From a virus, in IMG/VR virus record IMGVR_UViG_3300030099_002102, positions 1-43,230 of that record: a DNA stretch of 43,230 nucleotides; one strand, given 5' to 3'. The position numbers and the translations under genes are program-made. This document shows positions 40,569-43,230 of this stretch, in pieces (position 1 is the first letter of the stretch; every line of letters begins with the position of its first letter). The notes under the pieces were generated by a model. It worked only from the letters and a program-made list of their open reading frames with translations. It made no database searches and was not told the origin of the DNA.

Positions 40569-40677
40569 CAAAATGTTTGCTGACAAAAAGGTGATATTAT
40601 GGTTGACAAAAAAAATTGAAAAGTTATACTGACAAACTTGACATTTGCTTTGTACTGCCTGACAGTAGGCATTGACA
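40566..40677 (+). repeat. Cluster of seven TGACA motifs
   Basis: TGACA starts at 40566, 40581, 40604, 40630, 40639, 40660 and 40673, seven in 112 bp, all in the same orientation, several within GCTGACAAA or TTGACA. They overlap a probable promoter and precede the primase operon, so they may be operator or replication-initiation iterons. Confidence 0.7.
40603..40630 (+). promoter_or_regulatory. Probable promoter for the rightward replication operon
   Basis: TTGACA (40603-40608), 16-nt spacer, TATACT (40625-40630). It would initiate near 40637, about 110 nt before the 97-aa gene, after the 28-aa ORF. Confidence 0.6.
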
Positions 40678-40746
40678 TACAATTAGTGCACTCTAAGTTT
40701 AACAGACGAGGTAAAATTAAGTTGCAGATAACTTCGGAGATAGATA

Positions 40747-41040
40747 ATGATTACATGGGATAGATTAAATGACGCCATTATAGGAACAGGTGGTCGCTGT
40801 GGTATGGAAGAAGTGTTTGTGTATAGCTATGACAAAATTCTTGACATTTTAATGACAGAAGATGAGATGACAGAAAGAGAAGCTATTGACTACATAGAGT
40901 ACAACATTGCAGGCTCATATGTTGGAGAGCTGACACCTATACTTGTACGCAGTCTTGACGAAGTAGAAAAATTTATTATTGACAAACAAACCAAATCAGT
41001 GTTTACTGACAAAAAGATTGACGATAAGGAGATAAATTAA
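40747..41040 (+). CDS. 97-aa conserved-type phage protein
   Basis: 97 aa, mixed alpha/beta, acidic. ITWDRLNDAIIGTGGRCGME, VFVYSYDKILDILM, EREAIDYIEYNIAGSYVGE and TPILVRSL: I have seen similar short proteins ahead of phage replication genes, with no known function. GGAG lies upstream of the ATG with a 7-nt spacer. The primase start follows 1 bp after its stop. Probably a replication accessory protein, inferred from position. Confidence 0.75.
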   Translation: MITWDRLNDAIIGTGGRCGMEEVFVYSYDKILDILMTEDEMTEREAIDYIEYNIAGSYVGELTPILVRSLDEVEKFIIDKQTKSVFTDKKIDDKEIN

Positions 41041-41041
41041 T

Positions 41042-41830
41042 GTGGGCAAATTTAAACAAGTAGATACTATGATACAGGACATTGTTTTACAGTTAGCACC
41101 CCCACCTTCTGATGTAGCGTTACGTATGGATTGTCCTGCCTGTAACCACAAAAATACATTGTCTATAATGAATAATAATGGAACAATTCTTTATCATTGT
41201 TTTTCTGCTTCATGTAATGTGAAGGGCAGAGTATCTGACAGAAAAGAATTAAAGTTCACAAGGCATGAAGTAATTTCTCCTAAGGCTGTTCCCCTTGACT
41301 CACGTAGTTTTGTACCCCTAAGTAGAGACTGCAAGGCACTCGACATGGTGGTCAAGCGGAACAGTTATGAAGCTTTTCAACACGCAAGAGCTGACATACG
41401 ATATGATGTACGACAAGACAGGGTTGTTTTTATGGTATATAAGAATGGAAAAACTGTTGACGCTGTAGGTAGAAAATTAAATGAAGATGACAACAGACCT
41501 AAATGGTTTCGTTATGCACGAAGCCGACACCCATTTGTTTGTAAAGCAAAAACTGACACTGACATAGCATTTTTAGTAGAAGATTGTTTTTCTGCTTGTG
41601 CTGTATCACAAGTATACAATGGCGTTGCACTAATGGGTACAAATCTTCCAAATGAATACTTGACAACTCTTAAATCTTACAGTAAAATAGTAGTAGCATT
41701 AGATAGAGATGCTTCCAAAAAAGCCATTGAGCTGACAAAACAACTTAAGTTGTATGTGCCTTCTACCCTTGTTTTTCTGGAAAAAGATATTAAGAATATG
41801 AATTTGACAGAGATACAGGAGCTAATATGA
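41042..41830 (+). CDS. DNA primase (zinc finger plus TOPRIM, no helicase)
   Basis: 262 aa. GTG start, after AAGGAG 11 nt upstream. Zinc motif: Cys31-x2-Cys34 and Cys53-x4-Cys58 (CPAC ... CFSASC). TOPRIM-like catalytic part: FLVEDCFSA with Glu180/Asp181, and IVVALDRDASKK with Asp221 and Asp223. This resembles the primase half of T7 gp4; the length shows no helicase domain, so a separate helicase is probably downstream. It makes primers for lagging-strand synthesis. Overlaps the next gene by 4 bp (ATGA). Confidence 0.85.
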   Translation: MGKFKQVDTMIQDIVLQLAPPPSDVALRMDCPACNHKNTLSIMNNNGTILYHCFSASCNVKGRVSDRKELKFTRHEVISPKAVPLDSRSFVPLSRDCKALDMVVKRNSYEAFQHARADIRYDVRQDRVVFMVYKNGKTVDAVGRKLNEDDNRPKWFRYARSRHPFVCKAKTDTDIAFLVEDCFSACAVSQVYNGVALMGTNLPNEYLTTLKSYSKIVVALDRDASKKAIELTKQLKLYVPSTLVFLEKDIKNMNLTEIQELI

Positions 41831-42282
41831 AACCACATACTGCACCAACAAAAAAATTTGACAGACGATTATTTAATGCTAACGATCCTCAAACAAGAGA
41901 GTCTGCAAAAAAATTATTACCACCAAAATTAAAAGAAATACTAGGATTAGATGAAGAGCCTATTCTAGAAGACAATCCTAAACCATATGGTATTGATCTT
42001 CTTTGTAAAAAACATAACCTAAGTGTTGAAGTAGAAACTAAACATGGGTGGGGTAATGGTAAATTTCAATGGAACGATATGCACATACCAAGAAGAAAAT
42101 TTAGATACACAGAAATTGATGGTGATGTTTTTTTTGTAGTGTTTAATACTGACAGAACACAGGCAGGTATAATGACAAAAGACTCTGTTAAAAAACAAAG
42201 AGTAGTTAATAAATTCAATAGGTTATCAAGATTACATGAGGATTATATCTCTGTGCCTGTTGAGGAAATTATATGGGTTTAG
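41827..42282 (+). CDS. PD-(D/E)XK-like endonuclease
   Basis: 151 aa. YGIDLL with Asp57 followed by LSVEVETKHGW with Glu70-Thr-Lys72 gives the D...ExK pattern of PD-(D/E)XK nucleases, preceded by helices and followed by aromatic and basic residues (MHIPRRKFRYTEIDG) and an FFVVFN strand. Small nucleases of this fold in phage replication operons resolve junctions or degrade host DNA. The assignment rests on the motif alone. Coupled to the primase (4-bp overlap). Confidence 0.65.
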   Translation: MKPHTAPTKKFDRRLFNANDPQTRESAKKLLPPKLKEILGLDEEPILEDNPKPYGIDLLCKKHNLSVEVETKHGWGNGKFQWNDMHIPRRKFRYTEIDGDVFFVVFNTDRTQAGIMTKDSVKKQRVVNKFNRLSRLHEDYISVPVEEIIWV

Positions 42283-42291
42283 GAGATACCA

Positions 42292-43230
42292 ATGCAGCAA
42301 GTAGAGTTACCATCAGATTATCAAAAATTTATACACCAATCACGCTATGCTAGATGGAAAGAAGAAGAAGGTAGAAGAGAGACATGGGAAGAGACAGTAT
42401 CAAGATATTTTGATTTTATGTCTGACCATCTTCTAGATAACTTTGATTACGAATTACCTGACGGTATAAGAGAAAGAATAGAAAACAGAGTTCTTAATCT
42501 TGACATTATGCCTTCTATGAGAGCATTGATGACAGCAGGAGTTGCATTAGAAAGATGCAACGTTGCAGGCTACAACTGTTCTTACTTACCAGTTGACAAC
42601 CCAAGATCATTTGATGAATGTCTTTACATACTTATGTGTGGCACAGGTGTAGGTTTTTCTGTTGAGACTAAGTACACAACACAATTACCCATAGTAAATG
42701 AAGCGTTACATGACTCTGACACTGTAGTAGTAGTGTCTGATTCTAAAGAAGGTTGGGCTAAAGGCTACAAAGAACTAATATCATTGCTATACTCTGGACA
42801 AATTCCTAAATGGGACTTATCTCGCCTACGCCCTGCAGGTGCAAGACTAAAGACATTTGGTGGTAGATCATCTGGTCCAGAGCCTCTTGATGATTTGTTT
42901 AGATTTACTGTAGATATTTTTAAGAAATCTGCAGGTAGACGTTTAAAGTCTATAGAGTGCCACGACATCATGTGTAAGATAGGTTCAGTAGTAGTAGTGG
43001 GTGGCGTAAGGCGTTCTGCACTTATAAGTTTATCTGACCTTGAAGACCAAGAGATGTCATTAGCTAAATCAGGAGAATGGTGGAGTGATGAAGGGCAAAG
43101 AGCTTTAGCAAACAACTCTGTATGTTATCAAAACACACCTCCTGTAGGCATTTTTATGAGAGAGTGGCTAAACCTATATAACTCTAAGTCTGGTGAAAGA
43201 GGTATATTTAGTAGAGATGCTTCCGTTAGG
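42292..43230 (+). CDS. nrdJ: Class II (B12-dependent) ribonucleotide reductase, cut by window end
   Basis: 313 codons in frame to the window end with no stop; the usual length is about 700. Start ATG at 42292 has AGGAG upstream. SMRALMTAG, then GYNCSYLPVDNPRSFDE with Cys96 (the N-terminal redox cysteine position of class II enzymes), CGTGVGFSVE, RPAGARLKTFGGRSSGPE and VGGVRRSALISLSD are typical of adenosylcobalamin-dependent ribonucleoside triphosphate reductase. The enzyme makes deoxynucleotides from ribonucleotides and needs B12, so the host must have it. The C-terminal active-site part lies outside the window. Confidence 0.92.
   Translation, partial: MQQVELPSDYQKFIHQSRYARWKEEEGRRETWEETVSRYFDFMSDHLLDNFDYELPDGIRERIENRVLNLDIMPSMRALMTAGVALERCNVAGYNCSYLPVDNPRSFDECLYILMCGTGVGFSVETKYTTQLPIVNEALHDSDTVVVVSDSKEGWAKGYKELISLLYSGQIPKWDLSRLRPAGARLKTFGGRSSGPEPLDDLFRFTVDIFKKSAGRRLKSIECHDIMCKIGSVVVVGGVRRSALISLSDLEDQEMSLAKSGEWWSDEGQRALANNSVCYQNTPPVGIFMREWLNLYNSKSGERGIFSRDASVR

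Noticed and set aside
42765-43115. Minus-strand ORF of 116 aa opposite the reductase
   Set aside because: Shadow of a conserved coding frame.

Overview
The window is one contiguous piece of an AT-rich tailed-phage (caudovirus) genome, or a metagenomic contig of one. It contains a nearly complete morphogenesis module (TerS, TerL, portal, scaffold, major capsid, head and tail proteins, tail fibre) and the start of a replication and nucleotide module (primase, nuclease, B12-dependent ribonucleotide reductase). I see no sheath, baseplate or classical tape-measure gene. Several very large internal-type proteins are present, so I infer a short-tailed (podovirus-like) virion. Low GC, small basic proteins of types known from marine phages and algal viruses, marine-type tail-fibre repeats and a class II reductase together suggest a marine phage of an AT-rich alphaproteobacterium (SAR11/SAR116-like). 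The host is an inference. No tRNA, rRNA or CRISPR array was seen.

Layout. From 21 to 33401 every gene lies on the minus strand, packed with gaps of a few bases or short overlaps. This is the late operon, read from right to left: five small Lys/Arg-rich proteins, TerS, TerL, a 1012-aa protein with an N-terminal tyrosine recombinase, a small protein, the portal with a second gene overprinted on its 3' end, a 909-aa internal protein, scaffold, major capsid, a decoration-like protein, a terminator, a tiny lipoprotein, tail adaptor and tail proteins, the tail fibre, a tiny membrane protein, a 930-aa Ala/Asn/Gln-rich protein, several large virion-type proteins, and a signal-peptide-bearing Asn/Thr-rich protein. 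A consensus sigma70 promoter at 33542-33570 faces this operon.

The 33402-34188 region is non-coding. It carries divergent promoters (TTGACA-N17-TATAAT leftward, TTGACA-N17-TACAAT rightward). The rightward one runs after about 70 nt into an excellent intrinsic terminator, which predicts a small RNA. From 34189 to 40281 there is a leftward block of about 17 small, mostly unrecognised early-type genes with several internal promoters and terminators. It also holds a structured gene-free stretch at 39010-39346 that looks like an RNA element.

At 40282-40746 a second divergent promoter region separates this leftward block from a rightward operon. That operon runs: 28-aa membrane peptide, 97-aa conserved-looking protein, primase, PD-(D/E)XK-like nuclease, and ribonucleotide reductase (cut by the window end). 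The region contains a dense cluster of TGACA motifs that continues, with plus-strand bias, through both flanking gene blocks.

Most notable points: the recombinase fused to a virion-like protein between terminase and portal; the gene overprinted on the portal tail; the predicted sRNA at divergent promoters; the 39-kb structured element; the cluster of basic proteins; dockerin/RTX-like calcium motifs in a virion protein; and a lectin/CBM-like insert in the tail adaptor.
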